From: Crossiella equi
Lineage (GTDB): Bacteria > Actinomycetota > Actinomycetes > Mycobacteriales > Pseudonocardiaceae
Direction: 5' to 3'
Assembly: GCF_017876755.1 (NCBI RefSeq)
Contig: NZ_JAGIOO010000001.1
Location: forward strand, 7,301,786 to 7,365,785
Length of the DNA: 64,000 nucleotides
The position numbers and the translations under genes are program-made. Positions 43,607 to 52,340 of this stretch are shown here, one piece after another. A model generated the notes under the pieces. It searched no databases, was not told where the DNA came from, and saw nothing but the letters and a program-made list of their open reading frames with translations. Numbering within the stretch: the first letter of the stretch is position 1; every line of letters begins with the position of its first letter.

Positions 43607-43883
43607 TGTCGTGTTCTGGGGCCAGTCCACTTCGGACCGCGCGGTTCGGTCAATGCGTAATCCCCGTCACATCGGCGATCGCCAACGTCCGCGCAATGCG
43701 CCGAGTTCGCGCAGCGCCGCGAGTCAAGGTGGCCTGGCAAAGGTTTTCCTGACGCCGCAGGGGTATTTGTCGGGCAATCCTTTGCGTGTTCATTGGGGTC
43801 GAAACGACTGGAGGCTTAATGTAGGCTCTGAAATAAGCCCGGCGAGCAGGCCAAAGCCGATCTTGCCCAGGGTTTTCCCAACG

Positions 43884-43926
43884 CGGATGGGACCGGTGGA
43901 CCCGCCGTCCCCACCGGTCCCATCCG
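43884..43926 (-). terminator. Hairpin terminator after pirin
   Basis: Perfect 16-bp arms 43884-43899 and 43911-43926 with an 11-nt loop, extendable by three further pairs (with one G-T). It lies 54 nt beyond the pirin stop in the minus direction. Confidence 0.75.
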
Positions 43927-43979
43927 TGTATGTGAACCGCATTCCCGTGCTGTCGGGTTCGCATTCCTGAAATGCGTGC

Positions 43980-44741
43980 TCAGGCAATCCGCGCGTGCAT
44001 CTCCCAGGCCAGGATCTCCGCGTCCTCGGTCGCGGTCACCCGCTGTCCGCCGGTCGCGGTGAACCGCGCCGCGTCCCCTGTGGACAGCGCGCCCGAGCCC
44101 TCCAGCGTGACCGCCCCACGCGGTACGAAGAGGTGCAGGAACGGCGCCTCCGGCAGCGTCACGCTCTGCCCGGCGCCCAGCCGGGCCGCGTGCAGCGCCG
44201 CGTACCTGTTCCGGATCCTGATGGCCGACTCGCCCGCGTGCCGGTCCATTCCGGACGCCACCGGGACGAGGCCGCCGGACAGCAACGCCTCGTCGATCTC
44301 CAGCTGCTCGTAGCCCGGGGTGATCCCGGCCTCGTCCGGCACCACCCACATCTGCACGAAGTGCACCGGCTCCACGTGCGCGTCCCCGCCCGCCAGACGC
44401 CACGAGTCGTTCTTCTCCGAGTGCAGGATGCCGCTGCCCGCGCTCATCCGCTGGGCCAGCCCGGGGTAGATCACGCCCGAGTGGCCGGTGGAGTCCTGGT
44501 GCACGAGCGAGCCGCGCAGCACCCAGGTCACGATCTCCATGTCCTGGTGCGGGTGGGTGTCGAACCCCGTCCCCGGGCTGACCACGTCGTCGTTGTTGAC
44601 CAGCAGCAGCCCGTGGTGGGTGTTGGCCGGGTCGTAGCGGCCGCCGAAGGAGAAGGAGTGCTTGGAGTCCAGCCAGGAGATCTTCGTCGAGGCCCGGTCG
44701 GCTGCCCGTCGGACCTCGACCAGCGGCTGCGCGGCGCTCAT
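43980..44741 (-). CDS. Pirin-family protein
   Basis: A 253-residue bicupin. N-terminal metal site is in FDTHPHQDMEIVTWVLRGSL (His, His, Glu-type) and GSGILHSEKND (His), as in YhhW-like quercetinases. A second cupin follows without a clear metal set. Pirins act as redox sensors or dioxygenases; function open. It lies 1 nt after yceI in an operon opposite the MarR gene, which suggests a redox/organic-stress theme. Confidence 0.9.
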   Translation of the reverse strand: MSAAQPLVEVRRAADRASTKISWLDSKHSFSFGGRYDPANTHHGLLLVNNDDVVSPGTGFDTHPHQDMEIVTWVLRGSLVHQDSTGHSGVIYPGLAQRMSAGSGILHSEKNDSWRLAGGDAHVEPVHFVQMWVVPDEAGITPGYEQLEIDEALLSGGLVPVASGMDRHAGESAIRIRNRYAALHAARLGAGQSVTLPEAPFLHLFVPRGAVTLEGSGALSTGDAARFTATGGQRVTATEDAEILAWEMHARIA

Positions 44742-44742
44742 G

Positions 44743-45294
44743 TCAGGAACGCACCGCGGAGACCTCGAACTCCAGCACGATCTTGTCGCTCACCAGCACG
44801 CCGCCGGTCTCCAGTGCCGCGTTCCAGGTGATGCCGAAATCCTTGCGGGAGATGGTGGTGGTGCCCTCGAAGCCCACGCGGGTGTTGCCGAACGGGTCCT
44901 TGGCGGTGCCCTCGAAGGTGAAGTCGATGGTGACCTCGCGGGTGACGTCCTTGATGGTCAGGTCGCCGGTCAGCGAGAAGGTGTCGCCGTCCTGGACCAC
45001 CGAGGTGGAGACGAACTGGATCCGCGGGAACTTCTCCAGCTCCAGGAAGTCGCTGCCGCGCAGGTGCTCGTCGCGCTGGGCGTTGCGGGTGTCGATGGAG
45101 GCCGCGTTGATGGTGACGACGGCGGAGGAGTTCGCCGGGTTGTCGCCGTCGACCTTGATGCGGCCGTCGAACTCGTTGAACGCGCCGCGGACCTTGGTCA
45201 CCATCGCGTGCCGGGCGACGAACCCGACGCGGGAGTGGCTGACGTCGATCGCGTAGTCGCCGGTGAGCTCGGTGAAGGTGAGGGCGGTGGTCAT
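44743..45294 (-). CDS. YceI-family lipid-binding protein
   Basis: A 183-residue YceI protein (lipocalin-like barrel binding polyprenyl chains). Motifs: GDYAIDVSHSRVGFVARH, INAASIDTRNAQRDEHLRGSD, FPRIQF, GFEGTTTISRKDFGI. There is no signal peptide, so unlike E. coli YceI it stays in the cytoplasm. Divergent from a MarR regulator; the spacer carries the paired sites. Likely co-transcribed with pirin. Confidence 0.92.
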   Translation of the reverse strand: MTTALTFTELTGDYAIDVSHSRVGFVARHAMVTKVRGAFNEFDGRIKVDGDNPANSSAVVTINAASIDTRNAQRDEHLRGSDFLELEKFPRIQFVSTSVVQDGDTFSLTGDLTIKDVTREVTIDFTFEGTAKDPFGNTRVGFEGTTTISRKDFGITWNAALETGGVLVSDKIVLEFEVSAVRS

Positions 45295-45313
45295 CGGGTG
45301 CTCCTTGGAAGTT

Positions 45314-45375
45314 GTTGACGCGTCCCTGGTTGACGTGTCATCTACATAGAACACAAACCCTGTTGATATGTCAAC
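45314..45375. promoter_or_regulatory. MarR operator repeats between yceI and marR-type gene
   Basis: GTTGATATGTCAAC (45362-45375) is a perfect dyad (GTTGA-N4-TCAAC). GTTGACGTGTCATC (45329-45342) is a near copy, and GTTGACGCGTCCC at 45314 is a degenerate third. The first and second are 33 bp apart, about three helical turns. This block covers the divergent promoters of yceI-pirin and the MarR gene. Confidence 0.65.
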
Positions 45376-45396
45376 CATTCCCGTAGGATGGGCGCC

Positions 45397-45867
45397 ATGA
45401 CCGAGACCCAGTGGCTGGACGAGACCGAACAGCAGGCGTGGCGGGCGTTCCTGCGCGCGCACGCCGAGCTGACCGCCCGACTCTCCCGCCAGCTGCTGGA
45501 GTCCGACCTGAGCTACGCCGACTTCCAGGTGCTGGTGAACCTGAGCGAGCTCGACGAGCCCAGGATCCGCGTGCTGGAGCTGGCCAAGTCCCTGAACTGG
45601 GAGAAGAGCCGCATGTCGCACCAGCTGGGCCGCATGGAGAAGCGCGGCCTGGTCACCCGGGCGGGCTGTCCGGAGGACCGGCGGGGTGCCTTCGTCGAGC
45701 TCACCCCGGCCGGTCGGACCGCCATCGAGCGGGCCGCCCCGGGGCACGTCGCGGTGGTGCGGAAGCTGATGTTCGACGCCCTGGACCCCGAGCAGGTGCG
45801 GGTGCTGGGCGAGCTGTGCCAGCAGGTGCTGGTCAACATCGAGGCGTCGGGCTGCCCGAAGGAGTGA
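45397..45867 (+). CDS. MarR-family regulator
   Basis: A 156-residue MarR regulator. HTH and wing: IRVLELAKSLNWEKSRMSHQ and LGRMEKRGLVTRAGCPEDRRGAFVEL (about 57-105). The Cys in the wing and one near the C-terminus (KEGCPKE-like end) might be redox-sensitive. ATG 45397 is chosen with AGGA 8 nt upstream over ATG 45388. It is divergent from yceI-pirin and most likely represses both through the repeats. Its 3' end overlaps the SARP fragment by 35 bp. Confidence 0.92.
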   Translation: MTETQWLDETEQQAWRAFLRAHAELTARLSRQLLESDLSYADFQVLVNLSELDEPRIRVLELAKSLNWEKSRMSHQLGRMEKRGLVTRAGCPEDRRGAFVELTPAGRTAIERAAPGHVAVVRKLMFDALDPEQVRVLGELCQQVLVNIEASGCPKE

Positions 45868-47467
45868 GTTCGGCGGTCAGGTCTCGCACGAGCGGGTGGT
45901 TCCGGCGGGCGGTCGCCACCGCCAGCGCCTCCCGCAGTAGGCTGTCCGCCACGTCCGGGTGACCTTCGGTGCGAGCGAGCCGGGCCAGGGTGAGCTGGGC
46001 GCGGCAGCGCAGCTCCTCGGTCGGGAAAACACCCGGCCAGGTGACGGCCAGGGCCTGCTCGGCGAGGGCCCGGGCGGCGGGCAGGTCGCCGGTGTGCCGG
46101 GCCAGCTCGGCCTGGCCGAGCCGGGCGATGCCCACCCAGTCCGGGGCCCCGGCGCGCCGGCCAAGCTCGGCGACGCGGGCCAGGTCGACACGGGCGGCGT
46201 CGAGCTCGCCGCGGTCCAGGTGTCCGCAGGCGCGGCGGTTGACCAGGTCGGCGGCCTCCTCGGTGGCGCCCAGCTCCTCGGCCAGGCGCAGGCCCTCGGC
46301 GTAGAGGGACAGGGCGCGCGGCCAGTCGGCGAGCGGGGCGAGGTCGGCCAGGGCCTGGAGCATGCCCCAGCGTTCGCCGAGTGCGCGGAAGGCGGCCAGG
46401 GCGGCGGTGAGGTGTGGTTCGGCGTCCGCGCCGCGGAAGGCCGCGAGCACGCCCTCGCTGAGCCGGGCCAGGGCCGCGCTCCACGGGTCGGCCTCGAACA
46501 GCCGCCGGTACCGGTTGGTGGCGGTGTGGTCGGCGGGCGGGCCGTCCACCATGGCCAGCAGCACCCAGAGCAGTGGCTGGCGCGGTGCGGTGGTGCGGGC
46601 GTGGTGGTCGCGGCGCACCGCGTCCAGGTGCGGGTGCCAGGGGGTGGGGTCGGGGCTGCCGAAGGCGGTGGTGAGCACACACAGCGCGTACTCCTCGGCC
46701 AGCCCCGGCGGCGGGGTGGTGCCGAGGGCCCGGGTGAGGGGGCCGGTGAGCCGGGCGCCCTCGGTGCGGCGGCCGCGCAGCCACCAGTACGGGGCGAGCG
46801 CGCCCGCCAGGCGCAGCGCGGTGGGGTGGTCGTGCGCGGTGGCCCAGCGCAGGGCGCCGACCAGGTTGTCGTGCTCGGCGTCCAGGCGGGCCAGCCAGGT
46901 GAGCTGGTCGGCGCGCAGCAGCTCGGGTGAGGCGGTGCGGGCCAGGGCCAGGAAGTGCGCGGCGTGCGCGCGGCGCGGCGCCTCGGCCAGGTCGGGCGCC
47001 TGGCGGGCGCAGAAGGCGCGGATGGTCTCCGGCATGCGGTAGCGCTGCCCGGTCAGCTCGACCAGGGACTTGTCCACCAGCCCGTCCAGGTCGGCCGCGC
47101 ACACCGCGGTGACCGCCGCGAGGTCGGCACTGCCCGCGAACACGGTGAACCGGGCGGCCAGGTCGCGCTCGGCCGGGGTGAGCAGGTCCCAGCTCCAGGC
47201 GACCACCTCGGTGAGCCCGCGGTGCCGGGGCGCGGCGGTGCGCTCACCCTTGGCCAGCAGGGCGAACCGGTCGTCGAGGCGGCGGAGGACCTCGGCCAGG
47301 GGCAGGTGCCGCAGCCGGGCGGCGGCCAGTTCGAGGGCCAGGGGCAGCCCGTCCAGGGCCTGGCACAGCTGGCCGACGAGGTCCGGGTCCAGCTCGGCGG
47401 TGGGGTGGGCGGCGCGGGCGCGCTGGGTGAACAGCCGGTGCGCGGCCTGCCCGGCCAGACCGCGCAC
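45833..47467 (-). pseudogene. SARP regulator, C-terminal portion (frame broken)
   Basis: The minus-strand frame from 47467 down to 45833 carries the tail of an AfsR/SARP-type regulator: the end of the NB-ARC region (FTQRARAAHPTAELDPDLV, then LPLALELAAARLRHLPL) and a helical TPR-like domain. Sequence in the same frame continues upstream to about 47760 without a start codon and encodes ACFVGLSPITNPAVLPQ and LLILDNCEHLIEAVATLAAR. That is the missing NB-ARC core, out of frame with the N-terminal part. So one ancestral gene is split by a single-base frameshift. Confidence 0.75.
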
Positions 47468-48641
47468 CGGCAGCCGGGCCTCGCCGGTGAGGCCGAGGGG
47501 CTCGCGGCTGGTGGCCAGGATCCGCAGCTCCGGGAGCGCGGTGAGGAGCCGGGCGGCCAGGGTGGCGACGGCCTCGATGAGGTGCTCGCAGTTGTCGAGG
47601 ATCAGCAGGGGTGGATGGCCGCCGAGGGTGACCAGGAGGCGGTCGGCCGGATCGAGTGCGCCTTCGCGGGCGCCGAGGGCGGCCAGCAGGGCTTGGGGGA
47701 GGACGGCCGGGTTGGTGATGGGGGAGAGGCCGACGAAGCAGGCGGGGCGGGGGCCCGCCGGTCGGGGTGGCGGCCACGGTGCTGGCCGGGGCGGCGCTCG
47801 CGGCGGCCAGGGCCAGGCGGGTTTTGCCCACCCCGCCCGGGCCGGTCAGGGTGACCAGGCGGTGCTGGGACAGCAGGTCGTGCAGGTGGGCCAGCTCCGG
47901 CTCGCGGCCCAGGAAGGTGGTCAAGGGGGCCGGGAGTGGGGGTGGGCGGTCGGCGTGCAGGGCGGCGGTGTGGGCCTGGGCCAGTTCCGGTGACGGGTCC
48001 GTGCCCAGTTCCTCGGCCAGCAGGGTGCGCACTCTGGCGAAGGTCGCCAGGGCCTCGGCGGGGCGGCCGTCGGCGGTGAGGGCGCGGAGCAACAGGGCCC
48101 AGGCGTGTTCGCGGAGGGGATGGGACTCGGTGAGGGCGCGCAGTGTGGGCAGGGCCGTGGCCGCCCGGCCCAGGGCGATCGTGGCCTCGGCGTGGGCTTC
48201 CGTCGTGGCCAGGCGGAGCTCGGCCCAGTGGGGGCCCAGTTCGGGGGGCGGGTCGCCTCGCCACAGGGTCAGGGCCTCGGTCAGCAAGGGGTGGGCTTGG
48301 GCCGGGTCGGGGGTGTCTCGGGCCGTGGTCAGGAGGGCCGCCGCTCGGTGGGCGTCGATCCGGTCCGCGGGCAGGGTCAGGCAGTAGCCGGGTGGGTCGT
48401 GGGTCACCAGGTCTGGGCCCAGGGCTCGGCGCAGGCGGGAGATGAGGGACTGGAGGGCGTTCGGCGCGCCGTCCGGTGGGCGGGTGCCGTACAGGCCTTC
48501 GAGGAGCCGGGGCGTGGGGACCGTTGCGCCCGGGGTGGTGGCCAGGAGGGCCAGCAGGGTGCGGGCCTTCGGGCCGCCCAGGTCGGCCTCGGTGCCGTTG
48601 TCGTGCCAGGCCACCACGGGGCCCAGTACGCCGATGCGCAC
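47244..48641 (-). pseudogene. SARP regulator, N-terminal portion (frame broken)
   Basis: A 465-residue frame beginning as a standard SARP: OmpR-type winged helix (LGGPKARTLLALLATTPGAT, about 22-95), BTAD domain to about 245, and the P-loop GPGGVGKTRLALAAA near 277. After about residue 297 (near 47755) the sequence becomes Pro/Arg-rich nonsense, while the correct continuation lies in the +1 frame. The break falls in a G/C-run (47745-47765). It may be a real inactivation, a sequencing error, or programmed slippage. The gene follows HxlR by 3 nt and would regulate a pathway in trans. Confidence 0.75.
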
Positions 48642-48644
48642 CGG

Positions 48645-48992
48645 TCAGGTCCCCGTGGGCAGGTGTTCGTTCGCCCACGCCGCCAGCAGTTCCAGGGCCG
48701 GGAGCAGGGCCTCGCCCCGGGCGGTGAGGCGGTAGGAGACCGACAGCGGCGGGCCGTCGCGGACGTCGCGGTGCACCAGGCCGTGCGCGGTGAGCTCGGT
48801 CAGGCGGTCGGCGAGCATCGAGTCACTGATGCCGCCGACCGCCCGCCGCAGCTCCGCGTACCCGGCCGGGCCCTGGGCCAGGGTGCCGACCAGCAGGCCG
48901 TTCCAGCGCTTGCCGAGCAGCTGGAACACCCGCACCAGTGCGGTGTCGCACGTGCGGTGGTCCGCGCACCCCTCGGCCATGCGGTCCAGCAT
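48645..48992 (-). CDS. HxlR-family regulator
   Basis: A ~115-residue winged-helix HxlR protein. C-T-x-x-C-like start (CADHRTCDTALVRVFQLLGK), then RWNGLLVGTLAQGPAGYAELRRA and ISDSMLADRLTELTAHGLV as HTH, wing VHRDVRDGPPLSVSYRLTARG. Three N-terminal Cys positions could sense redox or electrophiles. The ATG at 48992 has AGGGGC upstream; a TTG at 48998 is possible. It lies directly upstream of the SARP gene on the same strand. Confidence 0.9.
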   Translation of the reverse strand: MLDRMAEGCADHRTCDTALVRVFQLLGKRWNGLLVGTLAQGPAGYAELRRAVGGISDSMLADRLTELTAHGLVHRDVRDGPPLSVSYRLTARGEALLPALELLAAWANEHLPTGT

Positions 48993-49031
48993 ACCCAAGC
49001 CCCTGGCCCGGTTTTGGCTGGTCAGAACGCC

Positions 49032-49529
49032 TCAGGCGTCCAGCACCTCGCCGGTGCGGCGCACCACCGGCGGCTCCACCGACCACGGGAAGTTGATCCA
49101 CCGGTCGGTGTGCCGCCACACGTACTCGCACTTCACCAGCGACTGCGGCTTCTCGTAGATCACCGCGCACCGCACGTCCGCCACGTGGTCGGCGCAGAAG
49201 TCGTGTACCAGCTTGAGCGTTTTGCCCGTGTCCGCGACGTCGTCGGCCACCAGCACCCGCGCCCCGGACAGGTCGATCACGTTCGGCACCGGCGGCAGCA
49301 CGACCGGCATGTCCAGGGTGGTGCCCACCCCGGTGTAGAACTCCACGTTCATCACGTGCAGGTTCTTGACGTTCAGCGCGTACCCCAGGCCGCCCGCCAC
49401 GAACAGCCCGCCCCGGGCGATGGACAGGATGATGTCCGGCTCGTAGCCGTCGTCGGCGATGGTCTGCGCCAGCTCACGCACCGCCTGCCCGAACAGGCCG
49501 TAGGTGAGGTTCTCGCGGTCGTCGTTCAT
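49032..49529 (-). CDS. Phosphoribosyltransferase (PRTase type I)
   Basis: A 165-residue PRTase. The PRPP-binding motif is VLVADDVADTGKTL (about 91-104), preceded by IARGGLFVAGGLG as the flexible-loop/ PPi region. It resembles the xanthine/hypoxanthine salvage-type or XGPRT-like group common in actinomycetes. It moves a phosphoribosyl group to a purine-like base; the base is not determined by what I can see. Single-gene unit; 354 bp precede the chitinase. Confidence 0.9.
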   Translation of the reverse strand: MNDDRENLTYGLFGQAVRELAQTIADDGYEPDIILSIARGGLFVAGGLGYALNVKNLHVMNVEFYTGVGTTLDMPVVLPPVPNVIDLSGARVLVADDVADTGKTLKLVHDFCADHVADVRCAVIYEKPQSLVKCEYVWRHTDRWINFPWSVEPPVVRRTGEVLDA

Positions 49530-49883
49530 ACCGGCAGTGTCGCACCCGGCCCCGTGCGCCGGGTCCCCGTATCCACTGTGGAGTGATCGTCGCGCGGTTC
49601 AGGTACGGGAACGACGGGTGGCGATCACCCTTCGATGGTCTGGACCTTTCGGCGGGATCGTGACTTGGTACACACCATGCAGTACCGTCGGCCTTGCCCG
49701 CCGCCAGAAGGGAAGTGTCCGTGAGGACGCGAACGGAACTGGTGTGCGCTTTGGCCCTGTCAACGTAGAAAACCCTTGTGCGACAAGCGTTCGGTGTCGG
49801 CCCCCTGCCGCCCTGGCCCGGCGCTGTTCAGAGGTGTGAACCCGGAACCCGATCAGCCCCTGCCCTGAAAGGGATACTTCACC
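49530..49883. other. Intergenic region upstream of chitinase
   Basis: About 354 bp without a supported gene, divergent promoter for the PRTase (minus) and chitinase (plus). It contains a DasR-like dyad at 49636-49646 and mixed-GC patches at 49664-49690 and 49757-49795. Overlapping frames across it are not gene-like. Confidence 0.6.
49636..49646. promoter_or_regulatory. DasR-responsive-element-like dyad
   Basis: TGGTCTGGACC (GGTC-TG-GACC dyad) resembles the core of the Streptomyces dre consensus ACTGGTCTAGACCACT, where DasR represses chitin/GlcNAc genes. It lies 238 bp before the chitinase start, farther than usual, and the outer bases match poorly. Confidence 0.5.
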
Positions 49884-50900
49884 ATGCAAACGATTGGTGC
49901 TCGCCGTACGTCCCGATCCCGTTGGGCCACAACGGGAATCGCGCTGGCCTCGGCGGTGGCCGCGGTCACCGTCGGCCTCGCCGTGCCGAGCAGCGCCGCC
50001 CCGGCGGCCTCGGCCGAACCGTTCGCCGCGGCCGCCCTGCCCGCCGGCTTCCGCAGCGTCGGCTACCAGCCGAGCTGGTCGGGCAACGTCAACAGCATCC
50101 AGTACCGCAAGCTCACCCACATCAACTACGCCTTCGCCCTGCCCAACGCCAACGGCACCCTGCAGGCGATCCCGGACCCGAACAAGCTGCGGTCCCTGGT
50201 CTCCCAGGGCCACGCCAACGGGGTGAAGGTGTCGCTGGCGATCGGGGGCTGGAACGACGGCAACGACTCGGCCTTCGAGGCCCTGGCGCGCAGCGCGAAC
50301 ACCCGTGCCACCTTCGTCAACGCGGTGGTGAACACGATCAACCAGTACAGCCTCGACGGCGTGGACATCGACTGGGAGTACCCGGACCCGGGTGCCTCCG
50401 GCACCAACTTCACCGCGCTGATGCGGGAGCTGAGCGCGGCGCTCAAGCCCAAGGGCAAGCTGCTGACCGCGGCCGTGGTCTCCGGCGGGAACACCGCCAA
50501 CGGCGTGCAGCCCGCGGTGTTCGGCGTGGTCGACTTCCTCAACATCATGGCCTACGACGGCGGCAGCCCGCACGCCGGCTACCAGTGGTCGATCGACTCG
50601 CTCAACGGCTGGAAGGCCCGCGGCCTGCCGAAGGAGAAGGCGGTGCTGGGCGTGCCGTTCTACAGCCGCCCGAACTACCTGACCTACAGCCAGATCGTGG
50701 CGATGGACCCGGCCAACGCGCAGAAGGACTGTATCCAGGCCAGCGGTGCGCAGCAGTGCTACAACGGCATCCCGACGATCAAGCGCAAGACCCAGTGGGC
50801 CAAGGCGAACGCGGGCGGCATCATGAACTGGGAGCTCTCCCAGGACACCACCGGGGCGACCTCCCTGGTGAGCGCCATCTTCGACGCCGCGGGCAGCTGA
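49884..50900 (+). CDS. Secreted GH18 chitinase
   Basis: A 338-residue single-domain GH18 chitinase. Signal peptide about 1-39 (RRTSRSRWATTGIALASAVA, cut after SSAAP-like). The active-site motif DGVDIDWEYP has the proton donor Glu 165. GYQPSW at the start and MAYDGG near 220 complete the barrel. No chitin-binding domain, so probably a small-substrate chitinase. GAAAGGGA precedes ATG at 9 nt. Context: a DasR-like site upstream. Confidence 0.94.
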   Translation: MQTIGARRTSRSRWATTGIALASAVAAVTVGLAVPSSAAPAASAEPFAAAALPAGFRSVGYQPSWSGNVNSIQYRKLTHINYAFALPNANGTLQAIPDPNKLRSLVSQGHANGVKVSLAIGGWNDGNDSAFEALARSANTRATFVNAVVNTINQYSLDGVDIDWEYPDPGASGTNFTALMRELSAALKPKGKLLTAAVVSGGNTANGVQPAVFGVVDFLNIMAYDGGSPHAGYQWSIDSLNGWKARGLPKEKAVLGVPFYSRPNYLTYSQIVAMDPANAQKDCIQASGAQQCYNGIPTIKRKTQWAKANAGGIMNWELSQDTTGATSLVSAIFDAAGS

Positions 50901-50913
50901 GCCGCTCCCCCTC

Positions 50914-50954
50914 CGGTCCCGCCGGGCGGCCCACGCGGTCGCCCGGCGGGACCG
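50914..50954. terminator. Hairpin terminator between chitinase and GGDEF gene
   Basis: Perfect 15-bp arms 50914-50928 and 50940-50954 with an 11-nt loop, 14 nt beyond the chitinase stop and 29 nt from the GGDEF stop; TTCTTCC follows on plus. Confidence 0.8.
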
Positions 50955-50983
50955 TTCTTCCGCGGTAGCCGGGCCGCGCCCGC

Positions 50984-51619
50984 TCACGCACCGCCCGACC
51001 GGACGGGCCGCAGGTGCGGTTCACGCGGCCGTCGCTCCTCCCGGTGGTCCCGGACCTGGTCCCGGCCACCGCGTTTGGCCAGCAGCAGGGCCGAGTCCGC
51101 GGCCAGCACCAGGTCGGTCAGGTCCGCCCGGTCCCCGGCGCGGCGGCTGGCCAGCCCGATCGAGACGGTCAGGCCGGTGACCGTGCGCGGGCCGAGCACC
51201 GTGCGCGCCGGGATCCGCAGCGCGGGTACCGCCGCCCGCACCCTGGCCGCCAGCGCGCGGGCGGCCTCCGGGCCGTGGCCGGGCAGCAGCGCCAGGAACT
51301 CGTCGCCGCCGTGCCCGCCGTAGCGGCCCAGCACCGCGGCCGGTCCGGTGACCGTGCGCAGCAGCCCGGCCACCCCGTGCAGCACGGCGTCCCCCGCGGG
51401 GTGGCCGAGTGTGTCGTTGACGCCCTTGAAGTGGTCCAGGTCGAGCAGCAGCAGGGCCGCGGGCTCGTCCCGGCGGCCCGTCGCGGCCAGGGCGCGGGCG
51501 GCCTCGGCGTCCCAGCCCCAGCGGTCGAGCAGGCCGGTCAGCTTGTCGGTGGCCCACGGCCGGGGCGGCTGCCCGCAGGCGTGGCACCGGTCGGGTTCGG
51601 CTGTGCTTCGGTGGTTCAT
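50984..51619 (-). CDS. GGDEF-domain protein (diguanylate cyclase type)
   Basis: A 211-residue soluble protein made of one GGDEF domain. The metal motif is LLLLDLDHFKGVND (about 57-69). The active loop reads RYGGHGGDEFLALL: GGDEF is intact (104-108) but has a three-residue GGH insertion before it, absent from standard enzymes (RYGGDEF). No RxxD inhibitory site. A short N-terminal CHAC (12-15) may bind metal. It may make c-di-GMP if the insertion is tolerated, otherwise act as a receptor. No sensory domain is visible. Confidence 0.85.
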   Translation of the reverse strand: MNHRSTAEPDRCHACGQPPRPWATDKLTGLLDRWGWDAEAARALAATGRRDEPAALLLLDLDHFKGVNDTLGHPAGDAVLHGVAGLLRTVTGPAAVLGRYGGHGGDEFLALLPGHGPEAARALAARVRAAVPALRIPARTVLGPRTVTGLTVSIGLASRRAGDRADLTDLVLAADSALLLAKRGGRDQVRDHREERRPREPHLRPVRSGGA

Positions 51620-51700
51620 CCCGGTGGCACCTCGGGGAGTTGGGAACGGCGGGTGGCGGCTCGCGGTGGGGTGGCGTCCCGCCGCCGCCCGCCGTGGCTT

Positions 51701-52300
51701 TCAGCAGGCCAGGGTGGACAGACCGTGCACGGTGTGGCCGAGCACCCGGCTCAGCTGGTCCACCAGCGCCGTGCGGTCGGGGCGGCGGTGGACCAGCCAC
51801 CAGTGGCACACCGACTGCACCATGCCCGCCAGCGCGTAGCGCACCGGCGCCGGAGGCGGGGTGGGCCCGGGCAGCTCGGCGAGCACCTCGGCCAGGGCCG
51901 TCAGGATCGGGTCGGCGGAGGGCCGCCCGAGCCGGTCCGGGGCCGGGTGCGCCAGGTGGAACCGGTACAGGCCCTGGTGCTCCAGCAGCACGGCCAGGTA
52001 GGCCGACACCGCGCCGTGCAGCCAGCGCTCGGGGGTGGCCACCTCGCGCAGCCCGGCCAGCGCGGGCCGCAGCCGGGCCAGCATCAGCTCGGCGGCCCGG
52101 TCGCCCGCCGCCTTGAGCAGCCCGGCCTTGTCGTAGAAGTAGTGGTACAGCAGGGGTTTGCTCACCCCGGCGGCCGCGGCCAGCTGGTCCATGCTGATGC
52201 CCGCGCCGTGCGTGCTGAGCACCCGGATCGCGCAGTCGACGAGCTCCGCCCGGCGCGCGGCCGGGGCCAGCCGCCGACGGGGTCGCAGTGGTGTGTCCAT
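51701..52300 (-). CDS. TetR-family regulator, divergent from biosynthetic cluster
   Basis: A 199-residue TetR. HTH: GISMDQLAAAAGVSKPLLYH followed by YFYDKAGLLKAAGD (about 34-68), then a helical ligand domain. It is divergent from the FAD-dependent gene at 52400; the 100-bp spacer carries a perfect 16-bp dyad, so it most likely represses itself and the cluster. The start ATG at 52300 is the only sensible one; the frame beyond is out-of-frame noise. Confidence 0.92.
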   Translation of the reverse strand: MDTPLRPRRRLAPAARRAELVDCAIRVLSTHGAGISMDQLAAAAGVSKPLLYHYFYDKAGLLKAAGDRAAELMLARLRPALAGLREVATPERWLHGAVSAYLAVLLEHQGLYRFHLAHPAPDRLGRPSADPILTALAEVLAELPGPTPPPAPVRYALAGMVQSVCHWWLVHRRPDRTALVDQLSRVLGHTVHGLSTLAC

Positions 52301-52340
52301 CCCGTCCTCCTCGACCGAACAGACCGGCCGGTGCCGCCAC

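Larger units (their letters stand above)
43551..43979. other. Intergenic region between subtilisin and pirin, less GC-rich
   Basis: About 430 bp. Terminator hairpins lie at both ends (43578-43606, 43884-43926). Between them, 43640-43870 is markedly less GC-rich than its surroundings. It contains a minus-strand frame (43790-43987) whose sequence includes the second hairpin; I do not call it a gene. The middle may be a remnant or a regulatory stretch. Confidence 0.5.

Noticed and set aside
43790-43987. Minus-strand 65-codon frame between subtilisin and pirin
   Set aside because: It runs through the 16-bp terminator hairpin, and overlaps the pirin gene end; the sequence gives no family signal. 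A short peptide starting near 43940 remains possible but unsupported.
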